Notes: a model not told the origin generated them from the letters alone. Numbered from the stretch's first letter, positions 26,297 to 35,166 are shown. The stretch: 64,000 bases of DNA from Paramicrobacterium agarici (GCF_002563955.1 NZ_PDJE01000001.1:1054001-1118000); one strand, 5' to 3'. Numbers and translations: made by a program.

Positions 26297-27328
26297 TCAG
26301 CTCGCGAGAATGTCCTTCACCATCGGGACGACCTTGGTGCCGTAGAGCTCGATCGACTCGGCGAGCTGCCCGTGCGGCATCGGGCCGTTCGAGTACTTGA
26401 GATCGAAGCGGTCGAGCCCGAGCGTCTGGACCGTCGCGGCGATGCGGCGCGCGACGGTTTCGGGCGACCCGACGTACAGCGATCCGCTCTCGGCTTCGCC
26501 CTCGAAATCTGCGCGCGTCGTGGGCGGCCAGCCGCGCTCGGCGCCGATGCGGTCGCGGTTCGCGGTGAAGTGGGGGAACAGCTGCTCACGCGCGAGTTCG
26601 TCGGTTGCGGCAATGTGGCCGGGGGAGTGGGCGCCGAGCGGCATCCTGTCGACGTGCAGTTCGTCGGAAGCGCGGTGGTAGAGGTCGACGTAGGGCACGA
26701 AGCGCGCCGGGTCGCCGCCGATGATGGCGAGCATCATGGGAATGCCGTATCTGACCGAGCGGATCACCGATTCGGGGCTGCCGCCCACGCCGATCCACGC
26801 GGGAATGCGCCCCGCGGCGGTCTTCGGATACACGTTCGCTCCGTGCAGCGGCGCACGGTGTGTGCCCTGCCAGTGCACCGGCTTCTCGTCGAGCAGCTTC
26901 GCAAAGAGGTCGAGCTTCTCGTTGAAGAGCGTCTCGTATTGATCGAGGTCGTAGCCGAACAGCGGGAACGACTCGGTGAAGCTTCCCCGACCGAGCGTGA
27001 TCTCTGCGCGGCCGCTGCTCACAGCATCCAGAGTTGCGAATCTCTCGTACACGCGCACGGGGTCGTCGCTCGAGAGCACCGTGACGGCGGTGCCGAGGCG
27101 AATGCGGCTCGTCTGCCCCGCGATCGCGGCAAGCACCATGTCGGGCGAGCTGATCGCGTAGTCGTCACGGTGGTGCTCGCCGAGGCCGATCGCGTCGATG
27201 CCGACCTGATCTGCCAGCACGGCCTCCGCGACGACGTCGCGAATCACCTGATGGCCGGGCGTGCGCTCGCCGGCGTCGGTGACGGTGACGTCGCCGAACG
27301 TGTCGATTCCGAATTGGGGGTCGCTCAT
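26297..27328 (-). CDS. LLM class flavin-dependent oxidoreductase
   Basis: This 343-residue luciferase-like monooxygenase starts at the ATG at 27328 with AGGA upstream; a longer open frame reaches 27421 without a start signal. It shows the TIM-barrel features LGEHHRDDYAISSPDM and SSGRAEITLGRGSF. Such enzymes use FMNH2 or F420H2. The cofactor and substrate cannot be settled here. It diverges from the SRPBCC-ArsR operon. Confidence 0.85.
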   Translation of the reverse strand: MSDPQFGIDTFGDVTVTDAGERTPGHQVIRDVVAEAVLADQVGIDAIGLGEHHRDDYAISSPDMVLAAIAGQTSRIRLGTAVTVLSSDDPVRVYERFATLDAVSSGRAEITLGRGSFTESFPLFGYDLDQYETLFNEKLDLFAKLLDEKPVHWQGTHRAPLHGANVYPKTAAGRIPAWIGVGGSPESVIRSVRYGIPMMLAIIGGDPARFVPYVDLYHRASDELHVDRMPLGAHSPGHIAATDELAREQLFPHFTANRDRIGAERGWPPTTRADFEGEAESGSLYVGSPETVARRIAATVQTLGLDRFDLKYSNGPMPHGQLAESIELYGTKVVPMVKDILAS

Positions 27329-27413
27329 GGTGTCCTCGCGCTCGTTATCTATGCGTTTGCATAGAGCACCAACGGGAGCGGCGTAGGGAATATTCCAGGC
27401 AATGTGAGGATGC

Positions 27414-27431
27414 TGCAACAAAACAGTTGCA
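27414..27431. promoter_or_regulatory. ArsR-type operator, distal copy
   Basis: TGCAAC, six bases, GTTGCA. It is the first of two related repeats before the SRPBCC gene, with centres about 34 bases apart (about three helical turns). Confidence 0.5.
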
Positions 27432-27447
27432 CGTCACGACAGACATG

Positions 27448-27465
27448 TGCAATCATTTTGTTGCA
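27448..27465. promoter_or_regulatory. ArsR-type operator, proximal copy
   Basis: TGCAA, eight bases, TTGCA, ending 16 bases before the SRPBCC start. With the distal copy it also forms a larger perfect repeat, TGCAACAAAA (27414-27423) against TTTTGTTGCA (27456-27465). The likely ligand is the ArsR protein encoded downstream. Confidence 0.5.
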
Positions 27466-27481
27466 GATCGAGGAGGCGGAA

Positions 27482-27916
27482 ATGGAAGAACTCGACAGTA
27501 TCGAACGGAACGTGCACATTGCGGCAGCGCCGGAACGAGTATGGGAGCTCATCTCCGAACCTGGCTGGTATATCAATGACGGGGAGCTTCGTGAGCACCG
27601 GATCGAGCGCCGCGGTGACATCACGATCGTTCACGACGATGCCCATGGCGCTTTCGCATTTCTGACGGTCGCGCTCGATGAGCCGCGGTACGCCGCGTTC
27701 CGGTGGCTGCAAGATGCGAACGATGAGCGGTCACCATCGACGCTCGTCGAGTTTCGCATCGCCGAACAGGCAGACGGCGTGAAACTGACGGTGACCGAGA
27801 GCGGGTTCGCGGCGCTGCCCGGCACAGCAGAGGAGCGCCGCCGAGAGTTTGACGCGAATGCTGAGGGCTGGGAGCAGGAAGTTGCGCTGGCGAAGTCGTT
27901 TGCGGAGCGAGCGTGA
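27482..27916 (+). CDS. SRPBCC (AHSA1/START-like) domain protein
   Basis: This 144-residue protein begins IERNVHIAAAPERVWELIS, the classic opening strand and helix of the SRPBCC ligand-binding fold, with a C-terminal long helix. GAGGAGG lies five bases before the ATG at 27482. The next gene, an ArsR regulator, starts inside its stop (GTGA). This SRPBCC-ArsR pairing is widespread in actinobacteria. The ligand is unknown. Confidence 0.87.
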   Translation: MEELDSIERNVHIAAAPERVWELISEPGWYINDGELREHRIERRGDITIVHDDAHGAFAFLTVALDEPRYAAFRWLQDANDERSPSTLVEFRIAEQADGVKLTVTESGFAALPGTAEERRREFDANAEGWEQEVALAKSFAERA

Positions 27917-28233
27917 GCGGCACGGTCGACGTCGAGATCTTCGCAGCACTCGGAGACGCGACGCGCTGGAGAATTCTGCAGAAAGTCGGGCGCGAGCCGT
28001 CGTCGGCGTCCGCGCTCGCCGAGCAGCTGCCGGTAACGCGCCAGGCGATTGTGCGGCACCTCGACGTACTCGAGCGAGCTGGACTCGTCGAGTCGCGACG
28101 ACATGGGCGCGAACGCCGCTACGTCGCTCTCGGTGCTCGCCTCAATGCGGCCGCTCGTCTGCTCGCTGACCTGGGTGCCGGCTGGGACACGCGCCTGGCG
28201 TCGATCAGATCAGCCGCGGAGAACGAGGCCTGA
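27913..28233 (+). CDS. ArsR family transcriptional regulator
   Basis: This 106-residue winged-helix protein opens VEIFAALGDATRWRILQKVG and has recognition helix VTRQAIVRHLDVLERAGL with a basic wing RRHGRERRY. No metal-ligand cysteines are present. It is coupled to the SRPBCC gene by a four-base overlap and probably represses the operon through the paired TGCAA/TTGCA sites upstream. Confidence 0.88.
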   Translation: MSGTVDVEIFAALGDATRWRILQKVGREPSSASALAEQLPVTRQAIVRHLDVLERAGLVESRRHGRERRYVALGARLNAAARLLADLGAGWDTRLASIRSAAENEA

Positions 28234-28318
28234 ACATGCGACGGGCCTGTAGCGCGCCCGTGCATCAAGGTGGCAGGCTTGTGGCGAGAACAGTGCCTCG
28301 ATCACGAAGGAGTGACTG

Positions 28319-29113
28319 ATGACGGAGTTCGTGACGTCTGCCGATGGCACGCCCATCGCGTACGACAGCTACGGTTCAGGTCCGGCGGTGATTCTGATCG
28401 CCGGGGCCATGCAGGCGCGCGCCTCAGACGCCACGACAGCGCAGATGGCTGAGATGCTTGCCGAACGAGGGTTCACGGTTATCAACTACGACAGGCGCGG
28501 GCGCGGTGAGAGCGGGCCTGTGAAGCCGGAGGATGCTGGACACGAGCTGCAGCACGAGATCGACGACATCGCCGCACTCATCGACGCCGCCGGCTCGGAG
28601 GCCGCGCTGTTCGGCAACTCCTCAGGCGGCTCGATCTCGCTGTGGGCGGCGAATGCCGGGCTGCCGATCAGTCGCCTCGCGCTCTGGGAGGTTCCGTTCA
28701 CCGTCGAGGACTCCGGTGAGGCAGAAGAGAACGTCATCGAGCTGCGAAACCGCATCGCCGCTGGCCGCAACGAGGCCGCCGTCGAGTACTTCATGCGGGA
28801 CATGCCGCCTGCGTGGCTCGAGGGTGCCAAATCGAGCGGCGCGTGGCCGGGCATGGTGGCTCTCGCTCCGTCGCTCGTTGCCGACGCGGCATCCATCGCG
28901 ATTCATGACACACCGCGGGGGCAGCGTTGGCCGAACGTCACGCAGCCGACGCTTGCCATGGTCGGCACCGAGACGCTGCCGATCTTTCCGCCCGCCGCCG
29001 AGATGATCGTGAGCGAGCTTCCCAACGCGCGGCTGCGCACGGTCGCTGCGACGTACCACCAGTGGGATGCCACGGTGATGGCGGGCGCGCTCGCCGAGGA
29101 GTTTGGTCAGTAG
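28319..29113 (+). CDS. Alpha/beta-fold hydrolase
   Basis: This 264-residue hydrolase has nucleophile elbow GNSSGG (Ser101), the oxyanion-region segment IAGAMQ, and a C-terminal His in ATYHQWD. AAGGAG precedes the ATG at good spacing. The sequence INYDRRGRGESG is typical of esterase/haloperoxidase-like hydrolases. The substrate is unknown. It lies 85 bases after arsR and may be an extension of that operon. Confidence 0.85.
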   Translation: MTEFVTSADGTPIAYDSYGSGPAVILIAGAMQARASDATTAQMAEMLAERGFTVINYDRRGRGESGPVKPEDAGHELQHEIDDIAALIDAAGSEAALFGNSSGGSISLWAANAGLPISRLALWEVPFTVEDSGEAEENVIELRNRIAAGRNEAAVEYFMRDMPPAWLEGAKSSGAWPGMVALAPSLVADAASIAIHDTPRGQRWPNVTQPTLAMVGTETLPIFPPAAEMIVSELPNARLRTVAATYHQWDATVMAGALAEEFGQ

Positions 29114-29149
29114 CGTGCACGCCCGAAGCGCCACGGCGGCGTTGAGCTG

Positions 29150-30529
29150 TCACCGTTGCGGGTCGAGCGCGTCGTAATTCGCAAATCGCGGGTGCGTGCG
29201 CACCAGCATCCACACGATCAGCACAATGAGGATGCCGCCGAAAAGCGGTGGCACCCAGAGGGCCGTGAGCGCCGTCACCGCGCCCGCGACGAGGTCGCCG
29301 ACCCGTGGGCCGCCCGTCACGACGACAGTGAAGACGCCCTGAATGCGGCCGCGCATCGCATCGGGCGCTGACGCCTGCAGCAAGGTCATACGGAAAATCG
29401 AGCTGACGTTGTCTGCACCGCCCGCGACAACCATGCAGAGCGTTGCGGCGATCAGCGCCGGCCAGTTCACCTGCTGCTCGCTCGCGACACCACCGCTGAG
29501 CGCCGCGATCAGAAGTACGACGCCGAACGCGAGCGTCGCTGCGCCGAACACCGCGATGGAATTGCGGATCGCGAGTCCCTGACGTCGCAGGGCACCGAGC
29601 CGGCCAGAGAAGACGCTCGTGATGAACGCGCCGACGGCGACACCCGCCGTGAGCACGCCGACCGTGATCGCGCCACCGCCGAGCAGCAGCGTTCCGACCG
29701 CGGGGAACATGACGCGCGGCTGCCCGAAGGTCATGGCCACGATGTCGACGATGAACGACATGCGAATGTTGGGCGCCGTCTTCAGAAAGCGCAGACCCTC
29801 CATGATGGAGGCGAACCCCGTTGAGCGCACCTCGCCCTGCGGCTCGATTTTCGGCAGCGACGCGATCCCCGCGAAAGCGAACGCAAACAGCACGACATCG
29901 GTCGTGAATGTCCACTGCACGCCGACCGTTGCGACGAGCACGCCCGCGAGCGCTGGGCCGACGGTGACCATGACACCCGCGCTGATGCCCGTGAGGGCGG
30001 ATGCTGCCGGCAGAAGCTCGATCGGCAGCAGGCGAGGCAGAATCGCCTGCCTGGTCGTACCGAGCACCGTCGCGGCAACGGTGTTGATCGTCATCACGAG
30101 GTAGAACGGCCACACCTGCTCCACGTGCAGCCATGCGAGAATCGCGAGCGTCACCGTTGAGCTCCACGCGATGACCGCCGTGACGAGGGCAAGCTTTCGG
30201 CGATCGAACGCATCGGCCAGCATGCCGCCGTACAGCCCGAAGACGAGCATCGGCACGAGGGCGAAGAGCGCGACGAGCGAGACCGCGAACGTCGACGCCG
30301 TGAGGTCGTAGATGTGCAGGCCGATCGCGACGATCGTCATCTGCGTGCCGATTCCGGCGACGGCATTGCCGCCCCACAGCCGGGCGAACGCCGGGCTGCG
30401 CTTGAGCGGCGTCAAGTCCGCGAAGATCCCGGTGCGCGGCGCATCGGGAGGCGTGCCGGGAGAATCGTGCTCTGCCTCACCCGGGTTCTCGGAGTCAGTC
30501 ACAACGTGATCACCCGGTGAAACTACCAC
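29150..30529 (-). CDS. MFS transporter (EntS/DUF894-like exporter)
   Basis: This 459-residue protein has about 12 hydrophobic helices and the MFS loop motif GMLADAFDRRKLALV between helices 2 and 3. It resembles the enterobactin exporter EntS group, which includes many drug and siderophore efflux proteins. The GTG at 30529 has a close GGAG; GTG 30502 is an alternative start. It diverges from the guanidine riboswitch unit. No substrate can be named. Confidence 0.85.
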   Translation of the reverse strand: MVVSPGDHVVTDSENPGEAEHDSPGTPPDAPRTGIFADLTPLKRSPAFARLWGGNAVAGIGTQMTIVAIGLHIYDLTASTFAVSLVALFALVPMLVFGLYGGMLADAFDRRKLALVTAVIAWSSTVTLAILAWLHVEQVWPFYLVMTINTVAATVLGTTRQAILPRLLPIELLPAASALTGISAGVMVTVGPALAGVLVATVGVQWTFTTDVVLFAFAFAGIASLPKIEPQGEVRSTGFASIMEGLRFLKTAPNIRMSFIVDIVAMTFGQPRVMFPAVGTLLLGGGAITVGVLTAGVAVGAFITSVFSGRLGALRRQGLAIRNSIAVFGAATLAFGVVLLIAALSGGVASEQQVNWPALIAATLCMVVAGGADNVSSIFRMTLLQASAPDAMRGRIQGVFTVVVTGGPRVGDLVAGAVTALTALWVPPLFGGILIVLIVWMLVRTHPRFANYDALDPQR

Positions 30530-30589
30530 GTGCTCCAGATCTGCTCAGGCAGCCCCGCTATTCTGGTCACCAAGGTCCCCACCGGGCCT

Positions 30590-30630
30590 GCGGACGAGGG
30601 AGCAGTACCCGCACAGCGACAAGACTGACC
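30590..30630 (+). promoter_or_regulatory. Guanidine-III riboswitch (ykkC-III)
   Basis: The 41-base element carries the conserved core of this class in order: GCGGACGAGG, then GTACCCGC, then CAGCGACAAGAC. Stem P1 pairs GCGG with CCGC, and CAGT can pair with ACTG in the pseudoknotted helix. It ends one base before the ribosome binding region AGGAAAGG of the first SMR gene, so control is probably translational, turned on by guanidinium. The match to the known Thermobifida-type sequence was made from memory, not by a search. Confidence 0.87.
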
Positions 30631-30646
30631 AGGAAAGGTGATTGTC

Positions 30647-30961
30647 GTGGCGTGGGTGATTCTCATCGTCTCGGGCGCACTTGAGGCCGTGTGGGCCAGT
30701 GCCCTGTCAGCATCCAAGGGTCTTAAAAAGCTGTGGCCCAGCGTTCTGTTCGTCGTCTCGATGTGCGCGAGCATGGCCGGTCTCGCGTTTGCGATGACGT
30801 CGATTGCGACCGGCACTGCCTACGCCGTATGGGTGGGGATGGGCGCCGTGCTCACGACCGTGTGGGCAATCGTGTCGAAGCAGGAGCGCGCGACGGTCAC
30901 GCGCGTGCTGCTGCTCGCGGGGCTCGTCGCGTGCGTCGTCGGCCTCAAGGTGGTGAGCTGA
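30647..30961 (+). CDS. SMR family guanidinium exporter subunit (Gdx/SugE-like)
   Basis: This 104-residue protein has four hydrophobic helices. Glu13 in the first helix (GALEAVWA) is the proton/substrate site of SMR transporters, and AYAVWVGMG is the family signature. The GTG at 30647 gives the usual MAW start and eight-base spacing from AGGAAAGG. It is followed two bases later by a second SMR gene. The riboswitch upstream identifies guanidinium as the likely substrate. Confidence 0.88.
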   Translation: MAWVILIVSGALEAVWASALSASKGLKKLWPSVLFVVSMCASMAGLAFAMTSIATGTAYAVWVGMGAVLTTVWAIVSKQERATVTRVLLLAGLVACVVGLKVVS

Positions 30962-30963
30962 CC

Positions 30964-31332
30964 ATGCGGTTCTGGATCGTTCTGCTTGCCAGCTCTGTGC
31001 TCGAAGCCGTGTGGGCGACGGCCCTTGGGGAGTCGCACGGGTTATCGCGGCTTGTTCCATCGATGGTGTTCGTCGTCGCGCTGACCGGAAGCATGCTCGG
31101 TCTCGGCTATGCCATGAAGGGGCTGCCCGTGAGCGTGTCATACGCGGTGTGGACGGGCGCGGGGGCCGCCCTCACTGTGACATGGGCCATGGCGACGGGC
31201 GCAGAAGCGGCGTCACTGCTCAAGGTGCTGTTTCTCGCGGGAATCGTGGCGTGCGTCGTGGGTCTCGCTGTCTTCACGCCCGCGACGCCGAAGCAGCAGG
31301 CAGAGTCCGAGACGGATGCTGCTCAGCTGTAG
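30964..31332 (+). CDS. SMR family guanidinium exporter subunit, second member
   Basis: This 122-residue protein has four helices, Glu14 in SSVLEAVWA and YAVWTGAGAALT. It is encoded two bases after the first SMR gene, so the pair probably makes a heterodimer with opposite topologies. The N-terminal Arg and distribution of basic residues differ between the two, as expected for fixed opposite orientations. Its tail overlaps the convergent gene by ten bases. Confidence 0.87.
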   Translation: MRFWIVLLASSVLEAVWATALGESHGLSRLVPSMVFVVALTGSMLGLGYAMKGLPVSVSYAVWTGAGAALTVTWAMATGAEAASLLKVLFLAGIVACVVGLAVFTPATPKQQAESETDAAQL

Positions 31333-32063
31333 TGCTTCGCGAGGTACTCGCTGAAGGTCTGCGTGCCGTAGCCGGGACCCGGCACCATGTTCTTGCGTTC
31401 GCGCAGCGCCCGAACGATCGCTCCAGGCAGCCGGATGGATACGATGCGCTTCGTCGAGTGCGCGGCGGCCTTCCACTGCCGCGCCATCTGTTCGGCACTG
31501 AGCTTCTCGGGGCCGCCGATGTCGCGCACACGACCCGCCGGTTCTCCTGCTGCCAGCTCAGTGAGCCGCGTGGCGACGTCATCCACAGAGATCGGCTGCG
31601 CGCCGAAGCGCGGAACGAAGATCCACGGCAGGCGCTTCTGGTACGCGAAGATCATTCTCATGAGGTCGTGAAACTGGGTGGCGCGCAGAATCGTGTGGGG
31701 TACTGGTGAGGCCTCAAGCAGGTGCTCCACCTCCAGTTTCGACTGGTAATAGGGAAGAGGGATGCTCTCGATGCCGACGATCGAGATGTAGATGATGTGC
31801 GACACACCGCGACGCTCCGCCTCGACGAGCAGCCGCTCGGCAGCATCCACGTCTTTTGCATTTCCCGACGTGGCGAGGTGCACCACGGTGTCGACGCCGT
31901 CGAGAGCGTCGCCCAGACCGGTGCCCGTGAGCAAGTCGCCCTGCACTCGATCCGGCCCGGCATGGCGGCTCAGAACGCGCACCGAATGTCCCGCTCGGCG
32001 CAGTGCATCGACGGTGGGAATGCCCACCGTTCCCGTTCCTCCGGTGACCAGAATCTCGCTCAT
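31323..32063 (-). CDS. NAD(P)-binding atypical SDR (NmrA/YbjT-like)
   Basis: This 246-residue protein opens ILVTGGTGTVGIPTVDALRRAG, a TGxxGxxG nucleotide-binding loop of extended/atypical SDRs, and then RVLSRH. The usual YxxxK is not obvious, as in NmrA-like sensors or UDP-sugar-like reductases. From the ATG at 32063 there is no strong binding site, and the longer open frame upstream looks non-coding. The function is unknown. Confidence 0.8.
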   Translation of the reverse strand: MSEILVTGGTGTVGIPTVDALRRAGHSVRVLSRHAGPDRVQGDLLTGTGLGDALDGVDTVVHLATSGNAKDVDAAERLLVEAERRGVSHIIYISIVGIESIPLPYYQSKLEVEHLLEASPVPHTILRATQFHDLMRMIFAYQKRLPWIFVPRFGAQPISVDDVATRLTELAAGEPAGRVRDIGGPEKLSAEQMARQWKAAAHSTKRIVSIRLPGAIVRALRERKNMVPGPGYGTQTFSEYLAKHYS

Positions 32064-32274
32064 TCCATCATTGTCTCGAACCGGTGCGATTCCGGCTAGA
32101 GGTGCGGGGCTGACAAATGCGAGGCGGAGGGCTATATTGGTCGGCGGCCTGAAAACGGGAGGTGTGCAATGCGGTTCTGTGAGACACAGCATTCGTCCCG
32201 CGTTCATGCCGAGAAAGCCCGGTCGACCCGACCGGCACCCGCCCTGTGCGGGCCCCACGAGAGAAAGCACAGAA

Positions 32275-32826
32275 GTGAGTGCATCGTCCGTCGTTCTGCG
32301 ACGTGGTGATTATCTTGACTGCCTGACAGAACTTGATGCCGAAGCCTCAGGGCGCGGCGTTCTGACCCGCGAGTTCGAGGAGTTCGTCCTGCACCGTGAA
32401 GGTGAGGATGCTGCGAGAGCGCTGATCGTCGGCGTCGACCTGTCTGAGTGCGATCGAGTGCGCGAGGTAAAGCGGTCGCTGCGTCGCATTGAGCAGCAGA
32501 TTGACGATTCGTGCGCATTGCTCGAGGGCGACGCGCACGTGTACGTCGTGATCAAGGGAGGCGCCGCGCGCTCGTCGCGCGTTCTGCCCATCTACGAGAC
32601 GCTCGCCGAGAAGTTGCACATGCTGGCCGGAAGCTCGCACGGCATCGAGATCAGCTCGACCGTGATCGACTGCACCGACTGCGAAGACAAGACGCTTTTG
32701 GCGAGGCGCATCATGGGTGACGTCACATCGACGAGCGCCGACGAAGGTTCGCCCGCGTCGGCTCTGCAGTGGCGTGAACTCGCGGACAGTTCCATTTGTG
32801 AGGCGTCGCTCAGCGACTACCTGTAG
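32275..32826 (+). CDS. Unrecognised soluble protein
   Basis: This protein of about 183 residues from the GTG at 32275 begins SASSVVLRRGDYLDCLTELD. It is mixed alpha/beta, with VHVYVVIKGGAARSSRV-like strand and IEISSTVIDCTDCEDK further on. There is no signal peptide or membrane segment. A 210-base leader with a TATATT-like -10 around 32132 and a GGTCG/CGACC hairpin precedes it. An in-frame ATG at 32206 is possible but has no ribosome site. I do not recognise a family. Confidence 0.6.
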   Translation: MSASSVVLRRGDYLDCLTELDAEASGRGVLTREFEEFVLHREGEDAARALIVGVDLSECDRVREVKRSLRRIEQQIDDSCALLEGDAHVYVVIKGGAARSSRVLPIYETLAEKLHMLAGSSHGIEISSTVIDCTDCEDKTLLARRIMGDVTSTSADEGSPASALQWRELADSSICEASLSDYL

Positions 32827-32858
32827 CGGCTCTGCGGCTGTCGCCATAGCCTGGCAGC

Positions 32859-33527
32859 ATGATCTCGTATACGGCAGCGCAGGTGCGCGCCGCTGAACAG
32901 CCGTTTCTCGATGCGGGCGTGCCGCTTATGCAGCGAGCAGCACTGGCGCTCGCCGATGAGATCAGTGCCGTGGTGGATCACGCGCAGATGAGCACGCACG
33001 ATTCTGCACCAGCACGCGTTCTTCTCGTCATCGGATCGGGCAACAACGGCGGCGATGCGCTGTTCGCCGGCGCGATTCTGGCCGCTCGGGGTCTTCTCAT
33101 CGACGTGGTGCAGACCTCCGAACGCGTACACGAGGCAGGACTCACGGCTGCCGAGCAGGCGGGAGCGACGGTGACGTCCGCCGAGGACGTCGACGCCCTG
33201 CACTACGACATCATCGTCGACGCTATCCTCGGAACCGGATCGAGCGGCAGCGGGCTGCGCGGCACGGCACGCGAGATCGTGCAGCGCATGCTGTCGCAGC
33301 TCACTGAGCCACAGCATCCGATCATCGTCGCGTGCGACCTGCCGAGCGGCATTCATCCAGACACGGGAGCTGTGCCCGGCCCGTGCGTTCTGCGAGCCGA
33401 CCTTACCGTCACGTTCGGGGCGGCCAAGGCGGGGATGCTGCGGGAACCCGCAGCGTGGTACGTCGGTCGGCTCGTCGTCGCCGACATCGGGCTTGCGGCC
33501 GAACTGGAGCGAATCGCGGCCGGGTGA
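32859..33527 (+). CDS. nnrE: NAD(P)H-hydrate epimerase (YjeF N-terminal domain)
   Basis: This 222-residue stand-alone YjeF_N protein contains VIGSGNNGGDALF, DAILGTGSSG and DLPSGIHPDTG, the characteristic epimerase motifs. It converts R-NADHX to the S form so that the ATP/ADP-dependent dehydratase can repair it. The dehydratase domain is not fused and is not in this window. Confidence 0.92.
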   Translation: MISYTAAQVRAAEQPFLDAGVPLMQRAALALADEISAVVDHAQMSTHDSAPARVLLVIGSGNNGGDALFAGAILAARGLLIDVVQTSERVHEAGLTAAEQAGATVTSAEDVDALHYDIIVDAILGTGSSGSGLRGTAREIVQRMLSQLTEPQHPIIVACDLPSGIHPDTGAVPGPCVLRADLTVTFGAAKAGMLREPAAWYVGRLVVADIGLAAELERIAAG

Positions 33528-33563
33528 CGCCTCGCGACCCCGTGCTCCCATAGAGTGACCGAC

Positions 33564-34661
33564 ATGAGACGTCGTCGGCAACCCGCCATCGAGCCCGAGA
33601 ATCGTCGGCCCCGCATGATCGTCGTGGGGAGGCCGCTGCGCACAGGATTTCTCGTCACGATCGGCGTGCTGCTCGCCGTCGCGCTCGGCGTCGCCGTGTC
33701 GAGCCTGTCAACGGTTCTTATCTATCTACTCTTCGCCGTCTTTCTCGCGCTTGCGATCGAGCCCGCGGTGAAATGGTGCTCACGGCGCGGAATCTCACGA
33801 CCGTGGGCAATCGTCATCGTGTTCGCCGGTGTCTTCGTTGTGCTCGGCGGCATCCTCGGCTTCGCGATTCCCATTCTCGTGGGGCAGATCGCCCTGTTCG
33901 CCCGGTCGGTTCCCGCGCTCATCGACGAGTTTGCGACGTCGGATCTGTTTCATACCCTTGAGGGAATTTTCGGCCCGGGACTCGAGGGGCTGCTCGGTGA
34001 TCTGCAGGCGTTCGTCGCCGACCCCTCGAACATCGCCGCGATCGGCGGCGGCGCGCTCAAGGTCGGAGTCTCGGTGGCGACGGGACTTTCGGGCGCGGTC
34101 ATCGTGATCGTGCTGACGCTGTACTTCGTTGCATCGCTGCCCAGCATCAAAATGTCGATGTACCGCCTGGCACCCGCGAGAAACCGGGCGCGGCTCTCCG
34201 ATATGACCGAGCAGATCACCGACGCGATCGGCGGATACACGGCGGGAATGGTCACGTTGGCATTCGTCAACGCGATCTTCACGGGGCTCCTGTATTTCGT
34301 TCTCGGACTGCCGTTTCCGCCACTCATGATGGCGGCCGCGTTTCTGCTCACGCTCATTCCGCTCGTCGGATCCGTGTTGTTCTGGGTCATCGGCTCGGTG
34401 CTCGCGCTCTTCGCGAACCCACTTAACGCACTCATCTTCGCCATCGCGTATCTCGTATACATGCAGATCGAAGCATATGTGCTCACTCCTCGGGTGATGA
34501 ACAAGGCAGTATCGATTCCGGGCTCGCTCGTTGTGATCGGAGCTCTCGTGGGCGGCACGTTGCTGGGGTTGCTCGGCGCGCTCATTGCTGTGCCCGTGAC
34601 GGCATCCATTCTGCTCATCATCAAGCAGATCTGGATTCCGGCTCAGGACGCCCGCGTCTGA
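33564..34661 (+). CDS. AI-2E family transporter (PerM-like)
   Basis: This protein of about 365 residues has seven to eight hydrophobic helices, the LLFAVFLALAIEPAV region and the C-terminal PLVGSVLFWVIG and TLLGLLGALIAVPV motifs of the AI-2E/PerM family. The GTG nine bases upstream (33555) is an alternative start. Homologues export diverse compounds or act in pH homeostasis; autoinducer transport should not be assumed. Confidence 0.87.
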   Translation: MRRRRQPAIEPENRRPRMIVVGRPLRTGFLVTIGVLLAVALGVAVSSLSTVLIYLLFAVFLALAIEPAVKWCSRRGISRPWAIVIVFAGVFVVLGGILGFAIPILVGQIALFARSVPALIDEFATSDLFHTLEGIFGPGLEGLLGDLQAFVADPSNIAAIGGGALKVGVSVATGLSGAVIVIVLTLYFVASLPSIKMSMYRLAPARNRARLSDMTEQITDAIGGYTAGMVTLAFVNAIFTGLLYFVLGLPFPPLMMAAAFLLTLIPLVGSVLFWVIGSVLALFANPLNALIFAIAYLVYMQIEAYVLTPRVMNKAVSIPGSLVVIGALVGGTLLGLLGALIAVPVTASILLIIKQIWIPAQDARV

Positions 34662-34788
34662 CGCCAGCACTGACCTGGCGCACGAACGGAACAGGGCATT
34701 TTTCTCGAAGTGTCGATTGACGGACGGGTCGATCGTCATCAAGGTAGAAACGGCAACGGGTCGTTTCGTACCTGGTAAGGAGAAACAC

Positions 34789-35166
34789 ATGCGTTACGCG
34801 CTCATTTTGCACAACGAAGAGGTCAGGCAAGAAGACGTTCCGGCCGAGGCATGGGCAGACGCCGAAGTGGGCTTCGAACGTTTCGTTCGCGAGCTGACCG
34901 ATGCCGGCGTGCTGGTCGATGCCGCCATGCTGCACCCGTCGTCGTCTGCCTCGATCGTCAACGTGCGCGAGGGGAAGATGCGGGTGCAAGACGGTCCGTT
35001 CGCCGATACGAAGGAGCAGCTCGCCGGGATCTTCGCCATCGACGTGCCTGATCTCGATGCCGCGCTCGCGTGGGCCGAGAAATGTCCAGGCGCTGCTTAC
35101 GGAAGCATCGAGGTTCGACCGGCGCAGCTTGTCGCCGGCGACGGAGCGTGGCACCCGGCCGGTTGA
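34789..35166 (+). CDS. YCII-related (DGPF) domain protein
   Basis: This 125-residue protein starts MRYALILHNEE, with DGPFADTKEQLAGIFAI in the middle, the DGPF signature of the YCII family. AAGGAG lies seven bases before the ATG at 34789. In many actinobacteria this gene precedes an ECF sigma factor with a C-terminal SnoaL-like or DUF6596 extension, exactly the arrangement seen here. The downstream sigma gene is broken. Confidence 0.88.
   Translation: MRYALILHNEEVRQEDVPAEAWADAEVGFERFVRELTDAGVLVDAAMLHPSSSASIVNVREGKMRVQDGPFADTKEQLAGIFAIDVPDLDAALAWAEKCPGAAYGSIEVRPAQLVAGDGAWHPAG

Noticed and set aside
30523..31141. Minus-strand open frames opposite the two SMR genes
   Set aside because: The plus strand has the riboswitch, ribosome site and family motifs; the minus frames have none of these.
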